Part shown: positions 9,711-18,062 of the stretch, piece after piece
Numbering within the stretch: the first letter of the stretch is position 1
Layout of the letters: every line of letters begins with the position of its first letter
Assembly: GCA_028289455.1 (NCBI GenBank)
Contig: JANQPN010000080.1
Location: 1-64,000, forward strand
Direction of reading: 5' to 3'
Source of the DNA: Wenzhouxiangellaceae bacterium
Lineage (GTDB): Bacteria > Pseudomonadota > Gammaproteobacteria > Xanthomonadales > Wenzhouxiangellaceae
DNA: 64,000 nt
Position numbers and translations under genes: made by a program
The notes under the pieces: model-generated
Databases searched by the model: none
Seen by the model: only the letters and a program-made list of their open reading frames with translations
What the model was told of the DNA's origin: nothing

Positions 9711-9730
9711 GCTACAATGAAAGTTGTAGC
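9711..9730 (+). repeat. 7-bp hairpin in the 5' region of the FG-GAP gene
   Basis: GCTACAA (9711-9717) and TTGTAGC (9724-9730) form a perfect stem with a 6-base loop, 32 bases before the next start codon. Further upstream, CAGTATCAG (9521-9529) and CTGATACTG (9574-9582) form a 9-base inverted repeat. The rest of the 251-base gap 9512-9762 shows nothing I can name. Confidence 0.35.
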
Positions 9731-9762
9731 CGTTTGCAAGCTAAAAAGCCAGAGCACTGCTG

Positions 9763-11496
9763 ATGACATACAAACGAAATAACCTGCCGAATAAAAAAAC
9801 CATCACTCAAGCTATCGAACGTGGTCTGGGGACACTCGCACTGGTGAGCTCCTTGTTTGCTCATGCACAGCAACCTGAAGCATTCCCTCCAATCATTGAA
9901 CTCAGTGCGCTTAATCAGCCTGACGGTGTTGGTGGCTTGGTGATTACCAGTAACAATGCATTCAGTTTTGCCGCAAGAGTCAACCAGGCTGGAGATATCA
10001 ATGACGATGGCATAGCTGATGTTCTGATCGGTGCACCAAGAGACGATGTAAATGATAAGTTTAACGTCGGCAGGTGTTATGTAATTTTTGGTGGGAGTCA
10101 CTTAACTGGCACTATCAGCCATAGCGATATTAATCAACCAGGTGGAGTCGATGGCATAGTCATCAGTGGAATACAAGAATCTGACTCTACCTGCCGTTCA
10201 GCCAGAACTGCCGGCGATATCAATGGCGATGGCATTGACGATTTACTTATCGGCGCCTATGGCGCCGACTTCGCATATTCGACCGGTGGACCTGGCGCTG
10301 CCTATATTATCTATGGTAGCTCCGGTCTTTCAGGAGATGTGAATTTGAGCAATCTGAACGGGCCTGGCGGTGTAGAAGGCGTAACGATAAATAACAGTTC
10401 CGGTTCATTCAGCGACCAGTTTGGCTGGTCGGTCAGCAGCGCGGGTGATATCAATAGCGATGGTATGACAGATATCATCATCGGTGCCATTGCAGCCGAT
10501 AACAGTGAGGGAGACGTATCCGGTCAGGCTTTTATCATATTTGGAGGTGATGATTTCCCCGGCGTCTTTGATTTAAGCACTCTAAATGAACCGGAAAGCC
10601 CAGCTGGTATTACCATCAATGGTATCAATGCCGGTGACCGCGTCGGTAATTCGGTCAGCCATGCTGGCGATGTCAACGATGACGGGATAGACGATATAAT
10701 TGTTGGAGCCAATAGAGCTAACGCAAATTCAGAAATCGATAGCGGTCAGTCTTATATCATCTATGGCGATATGAATTTACCCGGTGTCATCGAGTTGAGC
10801 GCCTTGAATCAGCCTGGTGATAATGCCAATGGCATTCTGATCAATGGATTTAATGAAGATTACCAATCAGGATTCGTGGTCAGCACTGCTGGTGATATTA
10901 ACGGAGACGGAATAGATGATGTACTGGTCGGCGCTCCGGAAGCTGGCATCCTCGATGAAATTTCAGGCATTTTCAGATTAAGAGCAGGCGAGAGCTACAT
11001 AATATTCGGCGATACTGATTTACCTGATATTGTTGAACTAAGCGCCCTGGGCCAGCCCGGTGGCAGTAACGGCGTTATTATCAGAGGCGTCACGGCATTT
11101 GATTATTCAGGTTACTCATTAAGCAATGTGGGCGATGTCAATCAAGATGGTATGGACGATCTTATCATCGGCGCATTCGGTGTCAATGCATCAAACGAAC
11201 AACCAAATACCGGGCAAAGCTATATTATATTCGGCAATTGCTGCCTGCCTAATATGCTTTATTTGAGCTCACTCAATCTCCCAGGCTCAGCAAGAGGGGT
11301 TTTTATCAATGGAATTGATGCCAGAGATAACTCCGGCGATATGGTTAGTAATGTCGGCGATATTAATCAGGATAATATCGATGATTTTTTGATTGGCGCC
11401 ACCTTAGCTGACCAGGGGAGCATGAATCTCGCAGGTGAATCTTATGTGGTTTTTGGCATTAGTGAAGACTTGATCTTGCGTAATGGATTTGAATGA
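9763..11496 (+). CDS. secreted FG-GAP (integrin-alpha-like) propeller protein, DGFE-type tail
   Basis: A 577-residue protein with a signal peptide (basic start, hydrophobic core, cleavage probably after FAHAQ near residue 36). It carries seven calcium-loop motifs of the type D-[IV]-N-x-D-[GN]-[IM]-x-D, each followed by a [IL]-[IL]-[IV]-G-A-like strand, as in the seven-bladed FG-GAP propeller of integrin alpha chains. Between the loops, segments such as GQSYIIYG and ESYIIFG recur. The protein ends exactly in SEDLILRNGFE, one of several related tails in this window. It is probably displayed on the surface or secreted and may bind calcium. No enzyme site is seen. The ribosome-binding site is weak. 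It stands alone. Confidence 0.88.
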   Translation: MTYKRNNLPNKKTITQAIERGLGTLALVSSLFAHAQQPEAFPPIIELSALNQPDGVGGLVITSNNAFSFAARVNQAGDINDDGIADVLIGAPRDDVNDKFNVGRCYVIFGGSHLTGTISHSDINQPGGVDGIVISGIQESDSTCRSARTAGDINGDGIDDLLIGAYGADFAYSTGGPGAAYIIYGSSGLSGDVNLSNLNGPGGVEGVTINNSSGSFSDQFGWSVSSAGDINSDGMTDIIIGAIAADNSEGDVSGQAFIIFGGDDFPGVFDLSTLNEPESPAGITINGINAGDRVGNSVSHAGDVNDDGIDDIIVGANRANANSEIDSGQSYIIYGDMNLPGVIELSALNQPGDNANGILINGFNEDYQSGFVVSTAGDINGDGIDDVLVGAPEAGILDEISGIFRLRAGESYIIFGDTDLPDIVELSALGQPGGSNGVIIRGVTAFDYSGYSLSNVGDVNQDGMDDLIIGAFGVNASNEQPNTGQSYIIFGNCCLPNMLYLSSLNLPGSARGVFINGIDARDNSGDMVSNVGDINQDNIDDFLIGATLADQGSMNLAGESYVVFGISEDLILRNGFE

Positions 11497-11550
11497 TATG
11501 CATGATTTACCGAAAACACACATCACATAGCTAACGACAAGAGATAAACC

Positions 11551-11625
11551 ATGTTCGACTTAAACCTAAGGTTTTTATTTGGCCGTGACCACGGCAACGA
11601 TCGTGGCATTCCACCGGACACTTGA
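11551..11625 (+). CDS. possible 24-residue peptide
   Basis: An ATG at 11551, with AAGAGA 7 bases upstream, opens a 24-codon frame containing aromatic and acidic residues and ending at TGA. A perfect short hairpin GCCGTG/CACGGC (11583-11596) lies within it. It occupies the 219-base gap between two convergent genes. It could equally be the trailer of the upstream FG-GAP transcript. No family is recognisable. Confidence 0.15.
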   Translation: MFDLNLRFLFGRDHGNDRGIPPDT

Positions 11626-11715
11626 TCTTATTCTCATTATTCATGCCGTTTGTCAGAAACGCTGAAGCAGCAGTGCTGCCTTGGCGTATGTTTTCGAAGA
11701 TGTGCTGATCAACCC

Positions 11716-12315
11716 TTAAAAAATAATGATCACCTCCGAAAGCAAATCGGCTGATTTTCCGCAGCAGTCAAAGGCAATAGCGTAGACCCGAAACTCCTGC
11801 CCTGCCAGGCCTTTGGCCGGGATCTCCAATGTGCCTTCGACAACCGAACTGGCTTCTGCTTCGATACAGGAAAATGACATCTCCGCTTCGGCATCTTTGC
11901 CATCCACTTTAAACTTGGCCAACCGTTCTTCGCCACTTGCGAAACTGCTCAGCACAATACTTGCAGCCACGAAAGAAATACCGCATGGGTGTGCAGCCCG
12001 TACTTTAACCAGCAGCGTTTTTAATCTGCCCTTTTCGAGGGTTGATTTGATATCCAGAATTTTCAGCGCAGGCTTGCGCTTTACTTTTTTGCAGCAATGC
12101 TTTGGCTGGTTATTTTTTCGTTTTGGTTTCGGCGCTTTAAATTCAGCAATAACCGGAACCTGAATGGTTAGCACTGCAAGTATGCGTTCATCTTTTTCCA
12201 ACTGAACAGATGACTGAAACCGTGGTGCATCAACCACCTCACCCATCACTTTTATTTTGTTATTGGTCTTTTTAGCAATAGCTTTTTTCTTTGACGTTTT
12301 CTTACTAATGGCCAT
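11716..12315 (-). CDS. hypothetical basic protein
   Basis: A 199-residue protein. The ATG at 12315 is preceded by a near-perfect AGGAGG 5 bases upstream, so it is preferred to the in-frame start 39 bases earlier. The first 25 residues are mostly Lys, Ser, Ala and Thr (SKKTSKKKAIAKKT), without a hydrophobic core. A second basic patch with two adjacent Cys follows near 75-90. The C-terminal 90 residues look like a beta-sandwich (alternating Val, Ile, Glu). I do not recognise the family. The Lys-rich start resembles nucleic-acid-binding tails, but this is only a resemblance. It is convergent with the FG-GAP gene and divergent from the cyclophilin gene. Confidence 0.65.
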   Translation of the reverse strand: MAISKKTSKKKAIAKKTNNKIKVMGEVVDAPRFQSSVQLEKDERILAVLTIQVPVIAEFKAPKPKRKNNQPKHCCKKVKRKPALKILDIKSTLEKGRLKTLLVKVRAAHPCGISFVAASIVLSSFASGEERLAKFKVDGKDAEAEMSFSCIEAEASSVVEGTLEIPAKGLAGQEFRVYAIAFDCCGKSADLLSEVIIIF

Positions 12316-12464
12316 CTCATCCTCCTGATTTATTCTTGATTGACTCTTTATCAAGCAATACGGATGAAACCGGCTATCGGTTCATATTGGAAAATATTGT
12401 TTCTGTTCCGGCTTACAAAATCCCGAATGCATAACCAATGGTTCACAACCCGATAGTTAAATTC

Positions 12465-12473
12465 TGCTATGAT
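12465..12473 (+). promoter_or_regulatory. candidate extended -10 promoter for the cyclophilin gene
   Basis: TGC-TATGAT (12465-12473) matches an extended -10 element 75 bases before the start codon. There is no convincing -35 at 17 bases. TTCACA (12442-12447) is 20 bases upstream, which is too far for normal spacing. Confidence 0.35.
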
Positions 12474-12547
12474 TCGGCGCCGAAATCGGATGCGTTTCTT
12501 ACGCAACCCTGCCTCGCAATCTGTATTTAACCAGCTTTAGGATAACC

Positions 12548-13621
12548 ATGATTCAAAATTTTTCTTCAGTGCGAAGTTACTTGCCCGTTGTTTTACTGGC
12601 ATTGCTGCCCATTTACGCTTTTGCTACCAATGTGATGGTACAAACGCCGCTGGGCGATTTTGAAATTGAACTGCTGGACGATGTCGCGCCCGGCACAGTA
12701 GAAAACTTTCTGAATTACGTGAATGACGGTGACTATGCCGGCAGTTTCATTCACCGCAGCGAGAATAATTTTGTCCTTCAGGGCGGTGGCTTTAACTTTA
12801 TCAATGATGAACTGGGCAATGTCCCAAGGGATGCGCCGATAGCCAATGAATTTAACCTGTCCAACACCCGCGGCACACTGGCGATGGCAAAAACGGCTGA
12901 TAACCCGAACAGCGCCACCAGCGAGTGGTTTATCAATCTGACTGATAACTCGGCCAACCTGGATGTCCAAAACGGTGGCTTTACTGTGTTCGCCCGTGTT
13001 GTTGGCGATGGCATGGCAGTTGTCGATGCGATCGCCGCACTGCCGGTTGCCAACGTTCCCAATCTGTTTCCTGTGCTACCGGTAATCGACTTTTCCGGCG
13101 GGCTCATCACTGCGGAAAACCTGGTGTTTACCAATTTTGAAGTCATTCCTGAAACGCCGGCTTCAGATTTCACCATCAACCTGGGTATGGCCGGTTCCTG
13201 GTTTAACCCTGAAACCAATGGCCAGGGCTGGGTGTTCGATGTTGTGGATAACGACACTACGCAATTACTGGCGGCAGCCTGGTTTACGTTTAGCAGCAAC
13301 CCGCCGGGCGCTGATGACAATAACGGGTTCGGCAGCCTCCAGCAGCGCTGGTTTTCAGCCAGTGGACCGTTCACCGGTAACACAGCAGAATTACAAATAT
13401 TCTCACCGTCCAACGGGGTATTTAACGATTCCAATTTTCTGGTCGATAGAGGCCAGCCGGTGGGTACCATGACGGTCAGTTTTTTCGACTGCAGCACCGG
13501 GCAGATTGCCTTTGATTTTGATTCGCCCGATGTGGCCAATGCGACCGTTGATATCAGACGTATAGCATCAAGTGCGCTGTGTCAGGCCATTGTTGATGGA
13601 CAGTTGACTCTAACCGAGTAA
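12548..13621 (+). CDS. secreted cyclophilin-type peptidylprolyl isomerase with C-terminal module
   Basis: A 357-residue protein with a signal peptide (cleavage near ALLPIYAFA, residue 26). Residues about 30-195 are a cyclophilin domain that catalyses cis-trans isomerisation of Xaa-Pro bonds: VENFLNYV, FIHR, FVLQGGGF and EWFINL are the usual landmarks, with the FIHR arginine and the glutamine of LQGGGF present. Residues about 213-357 form an added beta-rich module beginning AGSWFNPETNGQGW, also found twice in the propeller-cytochrome protein encoded at 56365-59847. A periplasmic or extracellular location follows from the signal peptide. The gene stands alone. AGG lies 9 bases before the ATG. 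Confidence 0.9.
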   Translation: MIQNFSSVRSYLPVVLLALLPIYAFATNVMVQTPLGDFEIELLDDVAPGTVENFLNYVNDGDYAGSFIHRSENNFVLQGGGFNFINDELGNVPRDAPIANEFNLSNTRGTLAMAKTADNPNSATSEWFINLTDNSANLDVQNGGFTVFARVVGDGMAVVDAIAALPVANVPNLFPVLPVIDFSGGLITAENLVFTNFEVIPETPASDFTINLGMAGSWFNPETNGQGWVFDVVDNDTTQLLAAAWFTFSSNPPGADDNNGFGSLQQRWFSASGPFTGNTAELQIFSPSNGVFNDSNFLVDRGQPVGTMTVSFFDCSTGQIAFDFDSPDVANATVDIRRIASSALCQAIVDGQLTLTE

Positions 13622-13685
13622 CCCAATCAGTCATCCATTGTAGGGGAAACCCATGTTTCCCTTATGGAAGTAACCGATTGGGGTT
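13620..13685. terminator. extended palindrome between convergent genes
   Basis: The whole gap between the cyclophilin and DUF3999 genes folds on itself: outer arms AACCCAATC (13620-13628) and GATTGGGGTT (13676-13685), a middle TCCAT/ATGGA pair, and an inner perfect stem GGGAAAC-CCAT-GTTTCCC (13644-13661). There is no strong T tract. A two-way termination or RNA-stabilising role is inferred from position. Confidence 0.5.
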
Positions 13686-13688
13686 AAA

Positions 13689-15155
13689 TCAGTCGGTCGA
13701 ATCGCCTGCCTGCTCCATTTGCCTGTATAGCCGTATAGCCATCCACAACATCAACAGCACACCGATAATCAGAACACCCCATAACAGAACCTTGTTCCAC
13801 GGAATGCCCGGGCCACTACTGCTAACAGCCGATTGACCACCCAGTGTGTATTCATCACCCAAAGTTGCGCCGGCCACTGCATCGGGCGTTCGTACACCTT
13901 CCGGAAGATTTTCCAACCAGCTCGTTTGGTCAGCGGAAACCGGGAATACTTCCGGATTCCCATAAGCCAGGGTAAAGGGCGGCTGCCCCTGTGCCAGAAA
14001 CAGCAACTGTTCAGGCCGCCAGCTCAGCCTGACAACCGGCGCACCACCCGCAGGGAACTGCTGTGGGTATTCAAACCGGACCAGCCATTCCCGGTCACGC
14101 ACGCCACCCATTGCATGCCCGTCGCTGCTGACCACACCGGCCTCGGTATTCAACCGAAACTGCTCAAACCTGCCGCGGTCTACCCAACTGGTGTTTTCAG
14201 CAGCCCGCGAATATAACCGACCCGCGTAATACTCGTTCTGATTCTGCTGTGCTCCTACAAAACTCAACAGTTCCAATGGAAACCGGCCACCGGTATCCAA
14301 ACGGTAAGATGAGTTTTCCAATTCATCATCAGAGTCGGTGATCTCAGTCACAGATAACAACAGGCTGTGTGGCGGCATAGCATCCCTCAGCTCACTCCAC
14401 TCGTAGTGCCCGGTAACTGCGGTAATTTGCAAAGGTGGCTGCTCTGATGGCCAGCTCATACGTAGATAATCCATATCGGCCGATACCGACAGATCAATAT
14501 GGCTTTTGCCGAGTGTCTGTCCTGCATAGTCCAACCGTGAGAGGCTTTGATTGGAAGTGACTGTTGACCAGCTTTCCAAATCATTGCTGACAGCAATCTG
14601 CAATCCGTTGATAAAGCCATACTGCGGCTCAGACCATTCAAACACCAGACGGGTCAGCCTGGACTGTTCCTCTGACTCATTGAACCGGCCGGCATCGATG
14701 ACATAGGCAATCACCTGCTGGTCGGTAACAGTTACGCCGCTATCGGATTCAATGTTGATCAGCGAACCGTCTGCACTTCGTTCAATCTGTAATGACAGGC
14801 TGTCTAGATCATTACGTGAAACGCCATACACAGGAAAAAATGCCAGCGGTTGGCGCAGCTGATATTCCCGGCGGTCAACCGGTTGTTCAATCTGATGCGG
14901 CACAATCTGCCCGGCCTGGTTGTAGACCCGCAAATCCCCGCCTCCCCGACGCATCGATCCGCGATAATAGCTCTCCGGCAGCGCAATCGATTGCACTGCA
15001 TTAGCATTAGCCGGCGCAATATCCACACCACTGACAAAGTCCTGCGGCACAGGATCAGCCGCCAGTGCCACAGCAGCATACATAATAATAGGCAGCACTG
15101 AAAAACAGTGTTTCAAACCGTATTTCTGTTGGGCAGGCCAATCACTGATGCACAT
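13689..15155 (-). CDS. DUF3999 family protein
   Basis: A 488-residue protein. I start it at the ATG at 15155, preceded by GAGGAG 7 bases upstream. The longer frame would begin inside the preceding gene. A signal peptide ends near VALAADP (residue 33). The body is a long beta-rich region that should lie in the periplasm, and a single membrane helix near the C-terminus (about 455-478, VLLWGVLIIGVLLMLWMAI) is followed by a short basic tail. The family is known as the usual neighbour of DUF2339 membrane proteins; no biochemical role is established to my knowledge. Its ribosome-binding site lies in the last codons of the DUF2339 gene, which suggests coupled translation. Confidence 0.85.
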   Translation of the reverse strand: MCISDWPAQQKYGLKHCFSVLPIIMYAAVALAADPVPQDFVSGVDIAPANANAVQSIALPESYYRGSMRRGGGDLRVYNQAGQIVPHQIEQPVDRREYQLRQPLAFFPVYGVSRNDLDSLSLQIERSADGSLINIESDSGVTVTDQQVIAYVIDAGRFNESEEQSRLTRLVFEWSEPQYGFINGLQIAVSNDLESWSTVTSNQSLSRLDYAGQTLGKSHIDLSVSADMDYLRMSWPSEQPPLQITAVTGHYEWSELRDAMPPHSLLLSVTEITDSDDELENSSYRLDTGGRFPLELLSFVGAQQNQNEYYAGRLYSRAAENTSWVDRGRFEQFRLNTEAGVVSSDGHAMGGVRDREWLVRFEYPQQFPAGGAPVVRLSWRPEQLLFLAQGQPPFTLAYGNPEVFPVSADQTSWLENLPEGVRTPDAVAGATLGDEYTLGGQSAVSSSGPGIPWNKVLLWGVLIIGVLLMLWMAIRLYRQMEQAGDSTD

Positions 15156-15159
15156 GGTA

Positions 15160-17913
15160 TTACTCCTCAGCTTCTTGCTGTCCGCCTGGAGGGATCGGTG
15201 AATAATAACCAATCACCAGCAGCAATACGCCAACCACAATAAACGAGAAAATCGATTCCAGCGTATTCCTGTCTGCCAGATCCACACTGAACAGTTTCAA
15301 CACCACCACGCCCAACAACGTAGCCGCTGCCAGCCAAACGGTACGCCAGCCTCGCCTGGATGCAACCACCATTACACTAAGACCCAGCAAGGTCCAGAAA
15401 ATTGAAAGACTGGCCTGGGTTAATGCCGACTCATAAAAACCGTCAGCACTGAATGGTACATCCGCCCAGTGATGCAGGCTGCGCAGCAACATGGCATTCA
15501 GCCACATAAACACCAGACCCGTAAGTATTGCCAGATAATAAGTTGGCCAGGACTTAAACGGCGCATTCTCTCCAAGCCTGCGCCACCAGGCCAGCATCGC
15601 CAGCAACACCATTGCCTGAACAATATCCACCGGATTCAACACCGGCAAATATGGTAATGGCTGGGCCGACGCATCAGAGAATAAATTGACCAGCACGCTC
15701 CAACCCAACAGCCCCAGTAGCAACAGACTGGCTGACCAGTGCAGATAGCTCTCGCTGTGATCACTAACCGGCCAGCGCCGTATGAACAGAATAAGACCAA
15801 CCACCAGCAATGCCGGCAGCGCTACCGCTGCAGCATGCCAGCCTTCCTCCATCTGCCAATAATCGCCTACCAGCCAGTGACTTTCTGCTGTCAGCAACGC
15901 TGTCAACACCAGACTGCCCACCACATGCGTCCACTGCAGCCATGGCGGCTTCATTTCCTGATCACTGCTGCGCAGCGAATCCTGCTGTCTCAACAGTGCA
16001 TACAGCACCACCGCAGCCAGCAGCCAGATCAGATAACCGCCGGCCGCGAATGGATGGCCTGCTCTTTCTGTGGTTTCCAGCAGCAATAATCCCATGGCCA
16101 GCGCCAGCCCAGGCGCAGCGTAGCGCAAAATATCCCAGCTCAGTTTGCGCTGCAGAAAACCCAGTATTCCAGCGGAAACGGCTATAAAGCCCAGTGTTGC
16201 CATTGGCGCGTTCAGCCAGGGAATATGTGCTTGATATTCATATATCTCACTGATGCCGTTAACAAACCACCAGCTCAAACCCCACAGCAGCATGGGTACA
16301 TTGAATTGGTATTCCCAGGTTCTGTTTTCGCGGTAATGACGTACCAGGTAGTAACTGCTGAATAAACCGGCCAGCGCCACCAGCAAAGCGCCGATGAACA
16401 CACTGTTGAATATCGGCTGCGCATCGCCTTTGAGCGTATGCTCAGCTAACAGCGCAATACCACCACCAAGCTGCAACAGCAAGCCAAATGCAACACCCAG
16501 GCGCTGCCTTTGCCGCACGCTGATCCACAGAATACCTGCTCCTTCCAAAGCCCAGGCAGCAGCAATGCCGTTGCCATCCAGTGCGAACGGAATGGTCAAC
16601 GATGCAAAAATGACACCCAGCGCCAGAAATGCTTCGCTCAGCAAGCGGTAGCGCTGACCGCCAAACCGCCAGCACTGTAACGCCAGTAATAGATAAAACC
16701 CACCAGCTGCCAATGCAGACCACGCCAGGCCATACTCGTATTCATGCACCAGGCCGGTTTGCAGGCTGAACGCAATCAACGGCGTGCCGAATACCAGTGT
16801 GCCATCCACCAGACCACGCAACTGGGTCGATTGCCTGCTGGCATACAGCAACGCCAGCCCCACATAGAACAGGAAAAATACGATCAGAAAAATCTGGGTA
16901 CTGAGATAATGATCCTGCTGATAGCGATCGACTCCCCAGGCAGTACCAATGATAAAAGTGAAGGCAAAGCCAAGTAGATTCAGCAGCCGCCAGGATTTAA
17001 ACCAGGCAATCAGCAGTAAACCAATATTCAGTATCAGATAATAAGTAAACAGGGTAATGTGATCTCCCTGCCCGGTTGAAGTCAGTATCGGCGCCAGGAA
17101 CCCCCCGACTGCCGCCAGTACTGCAAGTGAGCTGGCATTCTGCAACACTGCAAGCACTGCGGCCAGCGACACCATCAACAGCATCACCACAATAACCGTA
17201 GCGGCAGGCAGCAAATCATATAACCTCAATGCCGCATACATAGTTAGATACAGCACGCCGACGCCACCGCCCTGCATAACCAGCGCATATACCCGCCGGC
17301 GTATACGCAGCCGCCATCCGATTAACAAAAGGATAATTCCGCCTAACGCTACGCAGGCCAGTCTCAGTTCAATGGGGAACACATTCCGGTCGGCAGCATA
17401 TTTCAATAAAAATGCCACGCCGAAAAACAAAATGATGATACCAACCCGGACAATCAGATTGCCTTCAGTGAAATAATTCTTGATGTATTGGCCCAGCTTA
17501 TCGGCCAAATCCGGCTTGGAACGGACAGCAGTTGGAGTGCGGGCTGTCGCAGTACTAACCGCAGCAGCCGTTTTCTGATAGCCAACATGCCCGGCGTTTT
17601 CCCTTGGTGGGGCCGGTTCCACCGGGTCAGGCTTTATTAATGCAGGTGGTGCTTTTACTGGTTCCTGAATCTCAGTGGCAAGCGGTTCAGGTGTTGGAAC
17701 AACGACTGGTTGACGCTCAGGATGCGTGACTGCTGGAGTCACTGGCACCCGTTCATCAACCGGTTCATCAATTCGCCGGCTGCTCAGCTGATCAACCCGG
17801 CGGTTCAGCTGATCAATCGAGCGTTGCAGTCCACTCGCTTTGACCAGCAGATAAATTACTGCGATCGGCGTCGCTACCAGCACAAAGCCCAGGACGACAA
17901 GAAAAAACTCCAT
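15160..17913 (-). CDS. DUF2339 family multi-spanning membrane protein
   Basis: A 917-residue inner-membrane protein. An N-terminal helix (residues 3-25) is followed by a short coiled coil (LQRSIDQLNRRVDQLSS), a Pro/Val/Glu-rich linker to about 140, and then roughly two dozen hydrophobic helices to the C-terminus. This is the DUF2339 architecture. GGGAG lies 6 bases before the ATG. The family pairs with DUF3999, which follows after 4 bases, so the two are expected to form a membrane complex with a large periplasmic domain. The role is unknown; the helix count suggests a transporter or scaffold, but I see no transport motif. Confidence 0.88.
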   Translation of the reverse strand: MEFFLVVLGFVLVATPIAVIYLLVKASGLQRSIDQLNRRVDQLSSRRIDEPVDERVPVTPAVTHPERQPVVVPTPEPLATEIQEPVKAPPALIKPDPVEPAPPRENAGHVGYQKTAAAVSTATARTPTAVRSKPDLADKLGQYIKNYFTEGNLIVRVGIIILFFGVAFLLKYAADRNVFPIELRLACVALGGIILLLIGWRLRIRRRVYALVMQGGGVGVLYLTMYAALRLYDLLPAATVIVVMLLMVSLAAVLAVLQNASSLAVLAAVGGFLAPILTSTGQGDHITLFTYYLILNIGLLLIAWFKSWRLLNLLGFAFTFIIGTAWGVDRYQQDHYLSTQIFLIVFFLFYVGLALLYASRQSTQLRGLVDGTLVFGTPLIAFSLQTGLVHEYEYGLAWSALAAGGFYLLLALQCWRFGGQRYRLLSEAFLALGVIFASLTIPFALDGNGIAAAWALEGAGILWISVRQRQRLGVAFGLLLQLGGGIALLAEHTLKGDAQPIFNSVFIGALLVALAGLFSSYYLVRHYRENRTWEYQFNVPMLLWGLSWWFVNGISEIYEYQAHIPWLNAPMATLGFIAVSAGILGFLQRKLSWDILRYAAPGLALAMGLLLLETTERAGHPFAAGGYLIWLLAAVVLYALLRQQDSLRSSDQEMKPPWLQWTHVVGSLVLTALLTAESHWLVGDYWQMEEGWHAAAVALPALLVVGLILFIRRWPVSDHSESYLHWSASLLLLGLLGWSVLVNLFSDASAQPLPYLPVLNPVDIVQAMVLLAMLAWWRRLGENAPFKSWPTYYLAILTGLVFMWLNAMLLRSLHHWADVPFSADGFYESALTQASLSIFWTLLGLSVMVVASRRGWRTVWLAAATLLGVVVLKLFSVDLADRNTLESIFSFIVVGVLLLVIGYYSPIPPGGQQEAEE

Positions 17914-18062
17914 CCACTGCTCCCATCTGTTCTAGTTATTACGGGATTTAATTCCTAGAGTCTGCCATGTATGACCCGTATATGCGAGTACGGTCTCACT
18001 GGTAATCTCATTGAACAGGCCGGCTTAAAGTGAAGCAGCCAAATTCTGCCTCACCGGTAATA

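Noticed and set aside
12778..13539. 253-codon open frame antisense to the cyclophilin gene
   Set aside because: It follows the codon structure of the true gene on the other strand and encodes no recognisable motif.
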